DNA of 6,052 bases from Rhodospirillaceae bacterium (GTDB lineage Bacteria > Pseudomonadota > Alphaproteobacteria > Micavibrionales > Micavibrionaceae), in assembly GCA_003452275.1 (NCBI GenBank), contig DMIT01000189.1:1-6052 (forward strand). The letters run 5' to 3'. The notes under the pieces are model-generated. The model had not been told where the DNA came from and searched no databases. It saw nothing but the letters and a program-made list of their open reading frames with translations. How positions within the stretch are numbered: the first letter of the stretch is position 1; each line of letters begins with the position of its first letter. The position numbers and the translations under genes are program-made. Positions 5,076 to 6,052 of the stretch are shown in pieces.

Positions 5076-6052
5076 ATGATGAAAAATAATTTATATATCA
5101 AACTATCAACAAGAATACGTGACGCATGTCGCGCGATTGTTTTGGGTGGGGTTTTGCTGTTGGCGGCGGGCGGTTTGTCTCAGGCTGCTGTTCCTCGTCA
5201 TGGGGGCACGGAATCTTCTCCTGATATCCTGAAATTGACTTTGGGCAAGGCTGAGGTTTTTAAACTACCCGCATCCGTTTCCGACATCATGGTGGCCAAT
5301 CCTAAAATTGCCGATGTGTCAGCGTTGCAAATCGACCGGCTTTATATTGTGGGGACAACGTTGGGGGATACGAATATCATCATTCTGGATAATGCCGGAA
5401 ATGTTGTCCAGAACCTCAATGTGAATGTCAGTATTGATGTCAGCATCATTGAAAATCTGATCCATACTGTGTTCCCTCAGGAAAAAGGGGTGTCGGTGCA
5501 TGTTGTCGGTAGTCAGGTTGCTTTGATGGGGGCGGTTTCGACCGCTACGGCGGCCCAGAAAATTGCAAAACTGGTGGCGGCGCATATGTCGGAAATCCGC
5601 AAAGGCGGCGACGCTAAAAATGTCGATTCGATGATCGAGAATTTGCTGGAGGTGCGGGGCCAGCAACAAGTGACGTTGCGCGTGCGTATTCTGGAAGTAT
5701 CACGCACCGTCTTGAAAGAGCTGGGAATCGAAACCGCCACGGGAAATGCGACCAATTCGACCACAGGATTTCGCCCGAAAGTCACCACCACGGACGGGAT
5801 CGGCCTGACCAAAGATTCATTTGCCGTGACCAGCATGTTGTTTAATTCGGGCTTTGGAACGATTGGCGATATTTTGCTGAAATTAAATGCCCTTGAAACA
5901 GCCGGATTAGCCAATGTTCTGGCGGAACCGAATTTAACGGCGGTATCAGGGGAACAGGCTGGATTCTTGGCGGGTGGGGAGTTCCCAATTCCCGCAGGGC
6001 GTGACCAGAACGGCAATATCGTGATTGATTATAAACAATTCGGGGTTTCGCT
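5076..6052 (+). CDS. cpaC: Tad pilus secretin CpaC/RcpA, N-terminal part (runs off window)
   Basis: The reading frame from ATG at 5076 stays open for 325 codons to the window end, so the gene is cut by the window and is not broken. CpaC forms the outer-membrane channel through which the Flp pilus leaves the cell. The start shows a signal peptide: a basic region with R13, R15 and R19, a hydrophobic core IVLGGVLLLAAGG (21-33), and a likely signal peptidase I site after SQA (A37). Residues about 50-118 are the pilus-secretin N-terminal domain (KLTLGKAEVFKLP, VANPKIADV). About 119-175 form a BON-type domain. The secretin domain begins near 196 with QQQVTLRVRILEVSR and continues through ALETAGLANVLAEPNL and GEFPIPAGRDQNG. 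The second ATG, at 5079, is an equally good start; an in-frame TAG at 5064 limits any extension. No Shine-Dalgarno sequence is visible. Confidence 0.94.
   Translation, partial: MMKNNLYIKLSTRIRDACRAIVLGGVLLLAAGGLSQAAVPRHGGTESSPDILKLTLGKAEVFKLPASVSDIMVANPKIADVSALQIDRLYIVGTTLGDTNIIILDNAGNVVQNLNVNVSIDVSIIENLIHTVFPQEKGVSVHVVGSQVALMGAVSTATAAQKIAKLVAAHMSEIRKGGDAKNVDSMIENLLEVRGQQQVTLRVRILEVSRTVLKELGIETATGNATNSTTGFRPKVTTTDGIGLTKDSFAVTSMLFNSGFGTIGDILLKLNALETAGLANVLAEPNLTAVSGEQAGFLAGGEFPIPAGRDQNGNIVIDYKQFGVS

Noticed and set aside
5513..6016. Minus-strand open frame of 167 codons opposite cpaC
   Set aside because: The plus-strand frame encodes clear secretin motifs over the same interval. The antisense product has no recognisable features.

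Overview
The window reads as chromosomal DNA of an alphaproteobacterium of moderate GC content. Three things support this. The dCTP deaminase belongs to the form common in Proteobacteria such as alphas and Neisseria, not the E. coli form. The right half has the Caulobacter-type gene order flp/pilA-cpaA-cpaB-cpaC. A full CtrA-type site, TTAA-N7-TTAAC, lies upstream of the pilin gene. No genus can be assigned from the sequence alone.

Left half (1-2953, all on the minus strand). Transcription runs right to left through a previously uncalled 56-codon basic protein gene (2783-2953), dcd (2175-2786), murA (788-2158) and radC (1-711). The small gene overlaps the dcd start by ATGA, and dcd and murA are 16 bp apart, so these three look like one operon that joins DNA-precursor supply (dUTP/dTMP) to the first committed step of peptidoglycan synthesis. 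The 76-bp murA-radC gap holds an imperfect hairpin built around three tandem copies of an 8-bp CACSAAGN unit. It looks like a dispersed intergenic repeat and not a terminator.

Centre (2954-3274). This is a 321-bp AT-rich divergent intergenic region. It carries the presumed promoters for both directions, a 10-bp direct repeat, and the CtrA-type site 87 bp before the pilin start.

Right half (3275-6052, plus strand). This is the beginning of a Tad/Flp type IVc pilus locus: a 66-residue Flp pilin with its own strong Shine-Dalgarno sequence and a rho-independent terminator, the A24 prepilin peptidase CpaA that would process it, the periplasmic assembly protein CpaB, and the first 325 codons of the outer-membrane secretin CpaC, which runs off the window. 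The terminator after flp would let the abundant pilin be expressed separately from the assembly genes. The remaining tad genes (cpaD, cpaE, cpaF, tadB, tadC) would be expected just beyond position 6052.

I found no undescribed multi-gene system here. The items most worth a second look are the small gene coupled to dcd, the CtrA-type site, the CACSAAGN hairpin repeat and the shared CATATCCCA motif in intergenic DNA.
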